A stretch of 64,000 bases of DNA from Pseudoalteromonas luteoviolacea (lineage in GTDB: Bacteria > Pseudomonadota > Gammaproteobacteria > Enterobacterales > Alteromonadaceae), in the NCBI RefSeq assembly GCF_001750165.1, contig NZ_CP015412.1, positions 62,001 through 126,000 of the forward strand. The letters are read 5' to 3'. Under the pieces are notes generated by a model. The model did not search any database. It was not told the DNA's origin and worked only from the letters and a program-made list of their open reading frames with translations. The position numbers and the translations under genes were made by a program. This document shows positions 8,965 through 18,460 of this stretch, one piece after another (position 1 is the first letter of the stretch; each line of letters starts with the position of its first letter).

Positions 8965-9924
8965 TTATTTCGGCAAATACATCTTATCTAGACCCGGGAT
9001 ATTGTGCTCCCAACGAGGCACTGCTTCGCCGATATAATGTCGTGCAGCATCTAAAAATAATCGCGTCCTGACCGGTAAATCGCGGTGCGGATAAACGGCA
9101 TACATGGCGCTGTAGTCAGGTAAATTCACATGTGTCAGCATAGGTACTAGCTGCGCGTGATCGATATGATCGGCAAAGAAAAAGGCAGGCGCAGTGCAAA
9201 ACGCAGTATGCGAGAGCACTTTTTCAAGTAATGCTTCACCATCGTTAGATTTAAACACCGGCGTAATAGGCTGCTCTTGAGGTTTGCCTTTATCATCAAT
9301 GTAGCTGATAGACTCAAAACGGATGTGGTTACTTGAGTATGCAGCAGCTGGCAGCTCAGCCAAATCAGACATGTCTTTTGGCTCACCATAGGTCTCGATA
9401 AACTGTGGTGTGGCTAAAATTAACATACGGTTTCGCGCCACTTTACGTGCGATCAATGACGAGTCTCTCGGTTCACCAACGCGAAACGCCAGATCAAAGC
9501 CTTCGGATACCATATCGATGACGCGGTCATCTAATCTTAACTCTATGGTGACTTGCGGAAAACGTTTTTGGAAATCATTGATCACCGGCAGCAGGTAGTA
9601 TTTACCGATGTAACTTGATGAGGTGATACGCAATAAACCTCGGGCTTCTTGGTGATAGTTCTCTGCCATTTGCACTGTGTCTTGTAGCAACACTCTCAGC
9701 TCAGCTGCTTTTTTAACCATTTCAGCGCCAGCGGCAGTTAATGAAAACGAGCGGGTAGTCCGGTTGAGCAGACGTACACCAAGCTCCTCTTCTAATTTAC
9801 TGATTTGTTTAGATATAACTGAGCGATCTATGTTTCTGACTTCGGCCGCTTTTGAAAAAGAGCCTTGCTCAACGACTTCTAACAACATGATCAATCGACT
9901 GGTTGTATCCATATTTGGCATCAC
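8965..9924 (-). CDS. LysR-family transcriptional regulator
   Basis: The protein has 319 residues. The N-terminal winged HTH has the standard LysR pattern (LEVVEQGSFSKAAE, ISKQISKLEEELGVRLLNRTTRSFSLT). The effector-binding domain follows from about residue 95 (GLLRITSSSYIGKYYLLPVINDF). It is divergently transcribed from the RND efflux operon beginning at 10037, with 112 bp between starts, so it most probably controls that operon. ATGs at 9924 and 9912 are both possible starts. A dyad TGCCA-TTC-TGGCA lies between the genes and is a candidate binding site. Confidence 0.9.
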   Translation of the reverse strand: MMPNMDTTSRLIMLLEVVEQGSFSKAAEVRNIDRSVISKQISKLEEELGVRLLNRTTRSFSLTAAGAEMVKKAAELRVLLQDTVQMAENYHQEARGLLRITSSSYIGKYYLLPVINDFQKRFPQVTIELRLDDRVIDMVSEGFDLAFRVGEPRDSSLIARKVARNRMLILATPQFIETYGEPKDMSDLAELPAAAYSSNHIRFESISYIDDKGKPQEQPITPVFKSNDGEALLEKVLSHTAFCTAPAFFFADHIDHAQLVPMLTHVNLPDYSAMYAVYPHRDLPVRTRLFLDAARHYIGEAVPRWEHNIPGLDKMYLPK

Positions 9925-9934
9925 TATAAATGTT

Positions 9935-9960
9935 TATTGGTGCCATTCTGGCATTAATGT
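9935..9960. promoter_or_regulatory. Candidate LysR/efflux operator
   Basis: The stretch TATTGGTGCCATTCTGGCAT contains the dyad TGCCA-TTC-TGGCA (9941-9953), flanked by ATT and AAT. A similar sequence, TATTGGTGCTAATATGGCAT followed by CATTAAT, lies at 17444-17470 in front of the MlaC-like gene. Shared spacing suggests one regulator for both; this is inference from two instances only. Confidence 0.35.
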
Positions 9961-10036
9961 TTTTAAAAAACTACTGTTTTTCGTCATTAATAACAGGCGT
10001 ACGATGTCCGCATATTAATTTTCTGCGGAGCAACAA

Positions 10037-11206
10037 ATGAAAAAGTTAGGTTTTACACTCAGTGCTGTGGCCCTTGCCCTTGTTTTAAGTGGATGTGGTC
10101 AATCCAATGCACAGCAAGGACAACAGCCGCCTCCTTTAACTATTGACGTAGCAAGCGTTGAGCTTGAACAAGTTCAATCTTGGCACACATTTACCACGCG
10201 TTTAGAAGCGCCTGAACGCGTTTTACTTAAACCACGTGTATCCGGTCAAATTGAACGTATGGCATTCACCGAGGGTGAACGCGTCAACAAAGGTCAGTTA
10301 TTATTTAGCCTTGACCCAAGACCTTTCCAAGCTCAGATTGATACTTTAAACGCTCAGTTAAAAAGTGCTGAGGCAAGCTTAGAGCAAGCGCGAGGTGAAG
10401 CCGCGCGTGCAAATCGTTTGGTAGCACAAAATGCCATTTCAACAGAAGAAGCAGAACAGCGTAGTGCAACCCTTCGCAGTGCGATTGCAAACAAAAATGC
10501 CATTGAGGCACGTCTGCAAAGCGCGCAGTTAGATTTAGAGTTCAGCCAAGTATCCGCGCCTATCAGCGGCACTATTTCTCGTGCAGTCGTCACTACAGGT
10601 AACTATGTTAAAGCGGGTGAAACTGAGCTGACGACCATTGTTTCTGACGATGAAATTTACGCCTATTTTGATGTGGATGAGCGCACATGGAGCCGCCAAT
10701 TTGCTGGTGTATCTGTACAAGATCAGATCACAGTACAGCTTCAGCGCTTGGGCGAGACCAAACAAGTAGCAGGTAAACTTGATTTTATCGATAACGAAAT
10801 TAATCCCAACACTGGCACATTGCGAGTGCGTGCAGTATTTGATGCACAGCAGCATCACTTAAAGCCGGGCGCATTTGCTCGCGTTTCAATCGGTGCGCAA
10901 AATGCACAGCAAATGGCCATTGTGCCTGAGCGTGCAATTGGTACAGATCTTAAAAACCGTTTTGTCCTGACCATCGATGAAAACAATGTCTTGCAGTACA
11001 GATTGGTTGAGCTTGGCGAGCGCTACGGTGCGTTTCGTGCCATTAAATCGGGCTTAGAAGAGGGCGATCGCATTGCTGTTAATGGTCCTGCGCGTGTCGG
11101 TCCAGGTATGCCAATTACCCCGAATTCTGTCAGTTTAGCCTTTGAAAATACACAGTTTGTTTTAAAACAGTCTGACTCTTCTTTATTACTCAGTGCGGCA
11201 AACTAA
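10037..11206 (+). CDS. RND efflux periplasmic adaptor (AcrA/MexE-type lipoprotein)
   Basis: The protein has 389 residues. A lipoprotein signal with lipobox LSGC puts the modified cysteine at residue 20. Next come the biotinyl-lipoyl-like half (RVLLKPRVSGQIERMAFTEG), an alpha-helical hairpin at about 95-165 rich in Ala/Glu/Gln heptads, the second lipoyl half (SAPISGTISRAVV) and the beta-barrel and membrane-proximal domains. It bridges the inner membrane pump and the outer membrane channel encoded directly downstream. GGAG lies 6 bp before the ATG. First gene of the efflux operon, 9 bp ahead of the pump gene. Confidence 0.93.
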   Translation: MKKLGFTLSAVALALVLSGCGQSNAQQGQQPPPLTIDVASVELEQVQSWHTFTTRLEAPERVLLKPRVSGQIERMAFTEGERVNKGQLLFSLDPRPFQAQIDTLNAQLKSAEASLEQARGEAARANRLVAQNAISTEEAEQRSATLRSAIANKNAIEARLQSAQLDLEFSQVSAPISGTISRAVVTTGNYVKAGETELTTIVSDDEIYAYFDVDERTWSRQFAGVSVQDQITVQLQRLGETKQVAGKLDFIDNEINPNTGTLRVRAVFDAQQHHLKPGAFARVSIGAQNAQQMAIVPERAIGTDLKNRFVLTIDENNVLQYRLVELGERYGAFRAIKSGLEEGDRIAVNGPARVGPGMPITPNSVSLAFENTQFVLKQSDSSLLLSAAN

Positions 11207-11215
11207 GAGAGCGTT

Positions 11216-14200
11216 ATGAAATTTTCCCACTTTTTTATCAATAGGCCCATTTTTGCGGCCATGCTGTCGATGATTTTTATCATCACAGGTGCTATCTCAT
11301 TGTTTCAACTGCCGGTCAGTGAATACCCAGAAGTTGTGCCGCCTACAGTTGTTGTTAACGCGACATACCCGGGTGCTAACCCAAAAGTCATCGCAGAGAC
11401 TGTGGCAACGCCACTTGAGCAAGAGCTCAATGGCCTTGAGAATATGTTGTATCACGGCTCGCAAGCTACCAGTGATGGGCGTTTAACGTTGACTGTCACG
11501 TTTGCACTAGGTACTGATCTTGACCAAGCGCAGGTACAGGTGCAAAACCGTGTGAACAATGCATTACCGCGTTTGCCGCAAGAGGTGCAGCGCTTAGGTG
11601 TCACAGCTCAAAAGTCATCACCCAACCTTGCATTGGTTGTGCACTTGGTATCACCCAATGGTGAGCAAGATACTGCTTACATGGCAAACTACGCTGACTT
11701 ATACATCAAAGATGAGCTCAAACGCTTACCGGGTGTGGGTGATTTGCAGCTATTTGGTGGTGCAAAGTATTCAATGCGTGTTTGGCTAGACCCAGACGCT
11801 TTGGCTGCACGTAACTTAACGGCGTCAGATGTGGTCAATGCACTGCGTACGCAAAACCAACAAGTTGCAGCAGGTTCATTGGGTGCACAACCAACACCTG
11901 AAGAAAACCAATTTCAAATTTTGTTAAATGTAAAAGGCCGTTTAGAGAGCATTGAAGAGTTTGAAAGTGTGATCATTAAAGTGGGCGATAATGGCGCACT
12001 GACACGCTTGAAAGACATTGCTCGAGTTGAACTTGGACAAGAAAACTATGCACTGCGTGCAATGCTTGATAACCAGCCAGCCCTTGCAATGCCGATTTTC
12101 CAGCGTCCGGGCACTAACGCCATTGAACTGTCTGATGATGTGCGTGAAACCATGGCACGTCTTGAGAAAACATTCCCAGCGGGGATGACTTATGAAATCG
12201 CTTACGACCCAACTGTTTTTGTTCGCGGTTCAATTGACGCGGTTATCATGACCTTGATGGAAGCAATTTTATTGGTAGTTGTAGTGGTTGTGGTGTTCTT
12301 GCAAACATGGCGCGCATCTATTATTCCATTGATTGCGGTGCCGGTATCTTTGATTGGTACGTTTGCCGTGATGCAAATGTTAGGCGTCTCAATTAATACC
12401 TTATCTTTATTTGGTCTAGTACTCGCAATCGGTATTGTTGTGGATGATGCCATCGTGGTTGTGGAAAACGTAGAGCGCAATATTGCAGATGGCCATAGTC
12501 CATACGAAGCCACTAAAATTGCCATGACGGAAGTGACAGGCCCAATTATCGCGATTGCATTTGTACTGTGCGCAGTATTTATTCCAACGGCCTTTATTAC
12601 GGGTTTATCGGGTCAGTTCTACAAGCAATTTGCGCTTACAATTACGATTTCGACGCTGATCTCAGCATTTAACTCACTGACGCTTTCACCTGCGCTATCC
12701 GCTATTTTATTAAAATCGCACGATGCGCCAAAAGACAGATTAACACGCATTCTAGATAAGCTTTTTGGCGCATGGTTATTTAAGCCATTCAATCGCTTAT
12801 TTGATAAAGGTGCAAAAGGCTACGAAGCCATCGTTAAAAAGCTAATCCGTATGAGTGTGGTTGTTGGTGTGGTTTACCTTGCACTTGTTGGCTCAACCAT
12901 TGGCTTGTTCCAGTCTGTACCGGGTGGCTTTATTCCGCAGCAAGACAAGCAATACCTGGTTGCCGTGGCGCAATTACCAGATGCTGCAAGCTTAGACCGC
13001 ACTGAAGAAGTGATTAAACAGATGCAAGAAATTGCTCTGCAAGTACCGGGTGTTGCACACACGGTTGCATTCCCAGGTTTATCTGTAAACGGATTTACCA
13101 ATAGCACTAACAGCGGCATTGTGTTTACGCCACTGGATGACTTTGCAGACAGAAACGACCCAAGCTTGTCAGCGCAGGCAATTGCGATGCAGCTTAATAT
13201 GCGCTTTGCAGCCATTGATGAGGCATTTGTTGCGGTATTCCCGCCGCCGCCAATTTTAGGCTTGGGCACAACCGGTGGTTTTAAACTGCAAATTCAAGAC
13301 AGAGGTAACCAAGGGTTTGAAGCATTGTTTGCAGCGCTACAATCGACCATAGGTGCGGCGCAGCAAGATCCAGCACTGACCGGCCTTTATTCCAGCTTTA
13401 GAGTGCAAGTGCCGCAAATGGACATTAATATCGACCGCGAGCAGGCGCTTATTCAAGGTATTCCATTGCAGGAAGTATTTGATGCTTTACAAGTTTATTT
13501 AGGCTCTGTTTATGTCAATGACTTCAACTTATTTGGCCGCACTTACCAAGTGAAAGCGCAAGCAGATGCCGAATTTAGAGCGAAAAAAGAGCAAATTAAT
13601 AACCTGAAAGTGCGCAATGCCGCGGGCAACATGGTGCCACTGGGTTCAGTTGTTACCGTTGAAGCAACCACTGGCCCGGATCGTGTGATGCACTATAACG
13701 GTTATGTCACAGCAGAGTTAAACGGCAGCCCAGCGCCGGGTTACAGCTCAGATCAAGCGCAGCAAGCCATTGAAAAAGTACTGGCAAATACTTTACCTGA
13801 AGGCATGGCGTACGAGTGGACTGAAGTCACGTACCAGCAGATTTTGGCAGGTAATACTATGGTGTATGTGTTCCCATTGGTTGTGGTTTTAGTCTTCATG
13901 GTACTTGCGGCGCAGTACGAGAGCTTACGTTTACCACTGGCGATTATTTTAATCGTACCGATGACGATATTCTCTGCACTTGCTGGTGTGTATATGCTAG
14001 GTGGTGACAACAATATCTTTACGCAAATTGCCTTGATTGTATTGGTGGCATTGGCATCGAAAAACGCCATCTTGATGGTGGAGTTTGCTAGAGACAAGCA
14101 CGTACAAGGTGCGACACATTTAGAGGCCATAATTGAAGCATGTCGACTAAGATTACGTCCAATTTTGATGACCTCAATCGCGTTTACCGCAGGTGTTATC

Positions 14201-14344
14201 CCGCTGGTATTGGCATCAGGCGCGGGTGCAGAAATGCGTCAAGCCATGGGTAACGCAGTATTTTTCGGCATGATAGGGGTAACCGTGTTTGGCTTACTAT
14301 TTACACCTGTATTTTATCGTCTAGTAACGCCAAAGGAGCAATAA
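11216..14344 (+). CDS. RND multidrug efflux pump, inner membrane HAE1-type transporter
   Basis: The protein has 1042 residues, the normal length for AcrB/MexF-type pumps. It opens with the family signature FFINRPIFAAMLSMIF, followed by porter-domain text (VNATYPGANPKVIAETVATPLEQ). Two sets of transmembrane helices include the proton-relay helix GLVLAIGIVVDDAIVVVENVE with its paired Asp residues. The second half repeats the fold (IALIVLVALASKNAILMVEF). It exports hydrophobic or amphiphilic compounds using the proton gradient, together with the adaptor before it and the outer membrane factor after it. It resembles the MexF/BpeF branch more than AcrB by eye; substrate cannot be told from sequence. 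Confidence 0.95.
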   Translation: MKFSHFFINRPIFAAMLSMIFIITGAISLFQLPVSEYPEVVPPTVVVNATYPGANPKVIAETVATPLEQELNGLENMLYHGSQATSDGRLTLTVTFALGTDLDQAQVQVQNRVNNALPRLPQEVQRLGVTAQKSSPNLALVVHLVSPNGEQDTAYMANYADLYIKDELKRLPGVGDLQLFGGAKYSMRVWLDPDALAARNLTASDVVNALRTQNQQVAAGSLGAQPTPEENQFQILLNVKGRLESIEEFESVIIKVGDNGALTRLKDIARVELGQENYALRAMLDNQPALAMPIFQRPGTNAIELSDDVRETMARLEKTFPAGMTYEIAYDPTVFVRGSIDAVIMTLMEAILLVVVVVVVFLQTWRASIIPLIAVPVSLIGTFAVMQMLGVSINTLSLFGLVLAIGIVVDDAIVVVENVERNIADGHSPYEATKIAMTEVTGPIIAIAFVLCAVFIPTAFITGLSGQFYKQFALTITISTLISAFNSLTLSPALSAILLKSHDAPKDRLTRILDKLFGAWLFKPFNRLFDKGAKGYEAIVKKLIRMSVVVGVVYLALVGSTIGLFQSVPGGFIPQQDKQYLVAVAQLPDAASLDRTEEVIKQMQEIALQVPGVAHTVAFPGLSVNGFTNSTNSGIVFTPLDDFADRNDPSLSAQAIAMQLNMRFAAIDEAFVAVFPPPPILGLGTTGGFKLQIQDRGNQGFEALFAALQSTIGAAQQDPALTGLYSSFRVQVPQMDINIDREQALIQGIPLQEVFDALQVYLGSVYVNDFNLFGRTYQVKAQADAEFRAKKEQINNLKVRNAAGNMVPLGSVVTVEATTGPDRVMHYNGYVTAELNGSPAPGYSSDQAQQAIEKVLANTLPEGMAYEWTEVTYQQILAGNTMVYVFPLVVVLVFMVLAAQYESLRLPLAIILIVPMTIFSALAGVYMLGGDNNIFTQIALIVLVALASKNAILMVEFARDKHVQGATHLEAIIEACRLRLRPILMTSIAFTAGVIPLVLASGAGAEMRQAMGNAVFFGMIGVTVFGLLFTPVFYRLVTPKEQ

Positions 14345-14346
14345 AC

Positions 14347-15765
14347 ATGCGCATTATTAAACTGTCTATTTTAAGTCTGGCTGTTGCTGCAATGGTGGGA
14401 TGTACAAGCACCTCCTACGAGCAAGATGTGGTTGCAAGTCAGCAGGCATTTAACTCGCAAGTTGACGGCACTGCGGTACTCAATTCAGTTGCGAATTCTG
14501 ACGAAGCCAATTGGTGGCAGCAACTTGAGGACAGGCACTTAAATCAGCTGGTGGTGGATGTGATGTCTGCTAACCAAAACCTCAAAGCCTCTGCAGCGCG
14601 TTTGCGCGCTGCAATGGCGGGGTTAAGTGAAGCTCAGCGCGCTCGTCTACCACAAGGTAATATTAATCTTGCCGCGCAGCGCGGTACCACAGTACTTACG
14701 AATGGACTGCAAGGCCCAATTAATGAATCACTAAATAGTGGCGGTGCAATAACATGGGATGTGGATTTATCGGGTCGTATTGCCAAGTTGGCGGATGCAG
14801 CAGCATCCGCGGCAGAGGCGCAGCAAGGTCAGTATCAAGCTCTGGCTGGAGAGCTAGTCACAACGACCATCCAGAGTTACCTGCAATGGCAGGCGCTGAA
14901 GCAAACTCAGGCCTTGACTCAAGCGCAACTTACAGCACTGGAAGAATCGATAGCCATTATTGAGATCCGTGTTAAAGAAGGCGTGGCAACGGAGTTGGAG
15001 CTTAACCGCACCAAGTCGCAATATTTTGAGCACAAGCAACGCTTACCGCACATTGCCACAGAACTGGCTCAAGTAGAGCAGACATTGGCCGTGTTGACCA
15101 ACAAGTCGATTGATAAACTAGGTCTGCATGCATTAGATCAAGCGCGTTATGAAGCGTTAGCGATTGCCATTAACGTAAATTCGGCATCAGATGCATTGCT
15201 GCAACGCGGTGATGTACAAAGTGCAATTGCTAAGCTTAAACAGCAAAGCTACTTGTCGCAAAGTGCAGAGCGAGCGCTATATCCAGACATTAGTTTTTCG
15301 GCATTTGCTGGGGTGCTTAATCCAACTGGGGTTAATTTTAATGATACCCAATCTAGTTGGCAGGTAGCCCCCACGTTGAGCTGGTCCTTGTTTAGCTACC
15401 CACAATTATTGGCACAGTTAGACAGGCAAGCGGCGCTGAGCGAGGCGAGCTACTATGACTACCGTCAAACCTTAACCCATGTTTTGGCACAGGCAGAGTA
15501 TTCATTACGTGCCTTGTCACAAGCTAGAGTGCAACTAAATTATGCACATGAGCAAGTGATTGCAGCCGAAAGTGCTTATCAGCAAGCAACCGCAGGGTAT
15601 AAAGAAGGGCAATTGGGCTATCTTGAGTTGTTGGATGCGCGACAAGATGTTTTAATAGCGCAACAATCGCAAATGGCCATGAGAAATATGCTACTTAGCT
15701 CGTCGGTAGGTGTATATGGTGAACTAAACGGACAATGGTCTAAGGCTTTGGTTGCAAGTATTTAA
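14347..15765 (+). CDS. RND efflux outer membrane factor, NodT/OprM-type lipoprotein
   Basis: The protein has 472 residues. A lipoprotein signal ends at Cys19 (AMVGC). Two outer membrane efflux (TolC-like) repeats follow, each with long Ala/Gln-rich helices (NLKASAARLRAAMAGL, SYLSQSAERALYPDISF) and the typical C-terminal YKEGQLGYLELLDA repeat motif. It provides the trimeric channel of the tripartite pump. Its start is 2 bp after the pump stop codon, so the three genes are translationally linked. The oxidoreductase gene follows 38 bp later without a terminator. Confidence 0.93.
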   Translation: MRIIKLSILSLAVAAMVGCTSTSYEQDVVASQQAFNSQVDGTAVLNSVANSDEANWWQQLEDRHLNQLVVDVMSANQNLKASAARLRAAMAGLSEAQRARLPQGNINLAAQRGTTVLTNGLQGPINESLNSGGAITWDVDLSGRIAKLADAAASAAEAQQGQYQALAGELVTTTIQSYLQWQALKQTQALTQAQLTALEESIAIIEIRVKEGVATELELNRTKSQYFEHKQRLPHIATELAQVEQTLAVLTNKSIDKLGLHALDQARYEALAIAINVNSASDALLQRGDVQSAIAKLKQQSYLSQSAERALYPDISFSAFAGVLNPTGVNFNDTQSSWQVAPTLSWSLFSYPQLLAQLDRQAALSEASYYDYRQTLTHVLAQAEYSLRALSQARVQLNYAHEQVIAAESAYQQATAGYKEGQLGYLELLDARQDVLIAQQSQMAMRNMLLSSSVGVYGELNGQWSKALVASI

Positions 15766-15803
15766 GACTTTCAACAGCGCCACTTTTGGAGATACAACAT
15801 ACT

Positions 15804-16811
15804 ATGTCTATTGAAAACACTAAGATGAAAGCCCTTGAATTACGTTCGCACGGGCTCGACTTTGACTTAGTAATGAGCGAACACGCCATGCCTGAGCCGG
15901 GCAGTAATGAATTACTTGTGGCCATTGAATATGTTGCGCTCAATCACTTAGATGCAAAAATGGCAAGAGATGGGTTTAGCCAATGGGAATATCCGCATAT
16001 TTTAGGGTTGGATGCCGTTGGTACTGTGATCCAAGCTGGTAAAGGGGTATTTCCAAAAGCGGGCACCCGAGTGTTGTTTAATGCGAACTTGGCACAAAAA
16101 GGCATGTTAAAAGAGTTTGCCGTGGTACCTAATCACGCAGTCTCTGAGTTGCCAGCCGATATTAGCCCTGAAGTGGCTGTGATCTTACCGAATGCTGGTA
16201 TGGCTGCGTTACTCGCCATCGAAAAGTTAAAGTTACAAGAGGGTGACTCTCTCGCCATCAATAGCGCACAGGGTGCCGTGTCGCATTTTGCCATTCAATA
16301 CGCAAAGCAAAAGGGCGCACAAGTCTTTGCTTTTGCACAAAAAGAGCATCATAAACGACTGCGTAAGTTAGGGGCTGATTTTGCTTTTGACTGTGAGTCA
16401 GAAAACGTGTGCGACCAAATTAAGCGCGAGATTGGCCCAGAGGGATTTGATTGTATTTTAAACACCTCTGGCGGCGACTCGTTTGTGACAGATTTAGAGC
16501 ACTTACGTTTTTGTGGCCGCATAGCCTGTTTGAACGGGTTTAGTGAAATCCCTCAAGAGTTGTTGTTTGAGAAGTCGCCAAACATTGGTGTTGTGTCAAT
16601 TGGTGGTGCTTGGCTAGCAAATAATCTCTGTGCACAGCAGCACTTATGCTTTATGGGGCAAAAGCTCCTAGCTGATGTGAAATCAGGTCAGATCAAAGTA
16701 CCTGACATAGAACTCATTGAGTTTAGTGCGCAGGCCGTAAAAGATACTTTATCTTGCTTGCTCACCGCGTCGTGTCAAAAGCGGCCAGTGATTAAAATCG
16801 AACATGTATAA
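15804..16811 (+). CDS. Zinc-free alcohol dehydrogenase/quinone oxidoreductase-like protein
   Basis: Medium-chain dehydrogenase/reductase of the quinone oxidoreductase type. The GroES-like half includes AIEYVALNHLDAKMARDG and HILGLDAVGTV; the Rossmann half has AINSAQGAVSHFAIQYAK, where the usual GxGxxG is replaced by SAQGAV, and a later LNTSGGDS segment. The frame opens further upstream at a TTG (15786), but the ATG at 15804 with GGAGA about 11 bp upstream is a better start (335 residues); ATG 15828 is also possible. It is the last gene of the LysR-linked efflux operon and ends at a strong terminator, so it may detoxify a compound also handled by the pump. Confidence 0.82.
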   Translation: MSIENTKMKALELRSHGLDFDLVMSEHAMPEPGSNELLVAIEYVALNHLDAKMARDGFSQWEYPHILGLDAVGTVIQAGKGVFPKAGTRVLFNANLAQKGMLKEFAVVPNHAVSELPADISPEVAVILPNAGMAALLAIEKLKLQEGDSLAINSAQGAVSHFAIQYAKQKGAQVFAFAQKEHHKRLRKLGADFAFDCESENVCDQIKREIGPEGFDCILNTSGGDSFVTDLEHLRFCGRIACLNGFSEIPQELLFEKSPNIGVVSIGGAWLANNLCAQQHLCFMGQKLLADVKSGQIKVPDIELIEFSAQAVKDTLSCLLTASCQKRPVIKIEHV

Positions 16812-16842
16812 AAAAAGCCACAACCTAGGTTGTGGCTTTTTT
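16811..16842. terminator. Bidirectional intrinsic terminator
   Basis: Perfect 9-bp stem GCCACAACC / GGTTGTGGC with only TA between, flanked by A6 and T6 runs. It lies between the convergent oxidoreductase and PagL-like genes and can serve both strands. Confidence 0.93.
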
Positions 16843-16846
16843 ATGT

Positions 16847-17368
16847 TTAAAATTTGGATGAGTAAGAAAGAGATAAAAAGTCCAATCCCGGGTTTGGGCT
16901 TTTAAAGCCAGCATTAGAGTAATGAATATATCGCATCGCGATATTGGCCTGTCCTAAGTTGTAAACGAGCCCTAACCGGTCTTCAAACTGGTAATGAGTG
17001 CTCACGTTTTTTCCTGCAAACTCAGTATCTTCAAGTAGTGCCAAGCCAATGCCAAACTCGATAGACAAAGGTCTGTTATAGAGTGTCATGACCGGGTATC
17101 GGATCACCGGAGACATGGCTAAGACCAAGTTTTGATCGTACTTGCCGCTGTCACCAAAACGCCAAAAGTTGACGCTTGACTCAAAATACATATCAACATG
17201 ATGCCAATTGTCGGGCAGCCATGACTTTGTATGGTACTGATAAGCAAGCTTTACGCCCCGTACATCACCTTCGCCATGAATATAATGTACTCCGTAACCA
17301 TGAGGTGAGCTAGCCAAGGCTGATCCCGACATAACCAAAGATAAAAGTAAGCCTGATAAGTGTTTCAT
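16847..17368 (-). CDS. PagL-like lipid A 3-O-deacylase (acyloxyacyl hydrolase family)
   Basis: The protein has 173 residues with a cleavable signal peptide (about 1-19). It is a small all-beta outer membrane protein of the PF09411 family. The conserved C-terminal signature RYIHYSNAGFKSPNPGLD carries the catalytic His149 and Ser151. In Pseudomonas PagL the third member is a Glu 12 residues after the Ser; here that position is Asp163. PagL removes the 3-O acyl chain from lipid A at the outer leaflet. The protein ends in aromatic Phe, as usual for beta-barrels. It converges on the efflux operon's last gene and is divergent from the MlaC-like gene. Confidence 0.85.
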   Translation of the reverse strand: MKHLSGLLLSLVMSGSALASSPHGYGVHYIHGEGDVRGVKLAYQYHTKSWLPDNWHHVDMYFESSVNFWRFGDSGKYDQNLVLAMSPVIRYPVMTLYNRPLSIEFGIGLALLEDTEFAGKNVSTHYQFEDRLGLVYNLGQANIAMRYIHYSNAGFKSPNPGLDFLSLSYSSKF

Positions 17369-17443
17369 AACGCGTGGTTCAATAGAGAATTTGCGTTATT
17401 GTGCGCGGTATTTTTGCGTCTAAACAGAAACTAAAAAGCAATT

Positions 17444-17470
17444 TATTGGTGCTAATATGGCATCATTAAT
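17444..17470. promoter_or_regulatory. Sequence shared with the LysR/efflux intergenic region
   Basis: TATTGGTGCTAATATGGCAT followed by CATTAAT closely resembles 9935-9960 upstream of the RND operon. It lies between the divergent PagL-like and MlaC-like genes, 76 bp from the PagL-like start. Confidence 0.3.
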
Positions 17471-17606
17471 ATAAGTATCTGGTTTTTCTATTAATTTTTA
17501 ATTTGTGCATTATAGGCATCAATCAATTGCTATTTTGTTGACTTTTTTAACTGTAAAGGAGGTGTACACTTACCTTAATCGCACCTTAACAAAAGAGAGC
17601 AACACA

Positions 17607-18242
17607 ATGCGCACTTGGTTTTCAGCATTTGCCTTAGTGGCAGTATTGATATTCGGCCTAAGTTTTTCTGCACACAGTCAAAGTGATAATCAACCTGCGA
17701 GTCAGCTAGATGTATTAGCACAAGATTTGAGCTTACAGTTTAAACAAGCCACTGAGCAACTGGCTCTGTTACCTGTCAACGAACGAGATACGTTTGCCAT
17801 GCAAGTCGTAATCGCACAGCTTGCACCGCATTTAGACTTGGAGTTTTCTTCTTTAAAATTACTAGGTAAGCATGTTCGCGGTTTAGATAGACAGCAAACC
17901 GCTGAGTTTACAAGGCTGATTGAGTCACAACTGGTAAATATGTATGCCCAAGTGCTGGTGGATTATAGAGGCGCTGATGTGTCGTTGCAGTCTTTACACA
18001 CTAATCAGGGCCGAAAGTTTGCAGAGGCGGCCATTGATATAAATAAGCCCAATCGCGAACACTCGCAACTGATCTTTAAGTTTAAACAAGATACGCAAGG
18101 TCAGTGGCGCGTATATGATGTGATCTCTCGCCATGTTTCGCAGTTAAGTGTTAAGCGTCAAAGCTTGGTATTAAAAATCAGTGAAATTGGTTTTGAGCAG
18201 CTAAATCATGAGCTGAGACAAGCGCAAGCAAATAATATTTAA
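17607..18242 (+). CDS. MlaC/Ttg2D-like periplasmic protein
   Basis: The ATG at 17607, after AAAAGAGAGC, gives 211 residues beginning with a clean signal peptide (MRTWFSAFALVAVLIFGLSFSAHS); the frame also opens upstream from a GTG (17505), which would bury the signal peptide. The mature part matches the MlaC/toluene-tolerance (PF05494) pattern: paired helices with QVVIAQLAPHLDLEFSSLKLLGKHVRGL, a central FTRLIESQLVNMYAQVLVDYRG and the late QWRVYDVISRHVSQL segment. MlaC shuttles phospholipid between the outer membrane and an inner membrane ABC complex. No mlaFEDB genes are adjacent, so this is a stand-alone paralogue. It sits beside the PagL-like gene, both acting on the envelope. Confidence 0.65.
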   Translation: MRTWFSAFALVAVLIFGLSFSAHSQSDNQPASQLDVLAQDLSLQFKQATEQLALLPVNERDTFAMQVVIAQLAPHLDLEFSSLKLLGKHVRGLDRQQTAEFTRLIESQLVNMYAQVLVDYRGADVSLQSLHTNQGRKFAEAAIDINKPNREHSQLIFKFKQDTQGQWRVYDVISRHVSQLSVKRQSLVLKISEIGFEQLNHELRQAQANNI

Positions 18243-18460
18243 AAAGATTGTTGCACCTTAAAGGTTAACAAACCTGCGTAACAAGGTGTGCGGGCCTTAC
18301 GAATTAAGTAGTAGGGAAGCGTGGGTTTGAACAATTATTGCAAAGGGGCAAATTGTCGGTGTTTTTGCCCTCGTTGCCTCTCTATGAAAAGGTTTTTTTG
18401 TGCTTTACACTGCCAAGCCATATAGGTTTTTTGGCAGCAAATTTACAAGGAAGCATTTTT

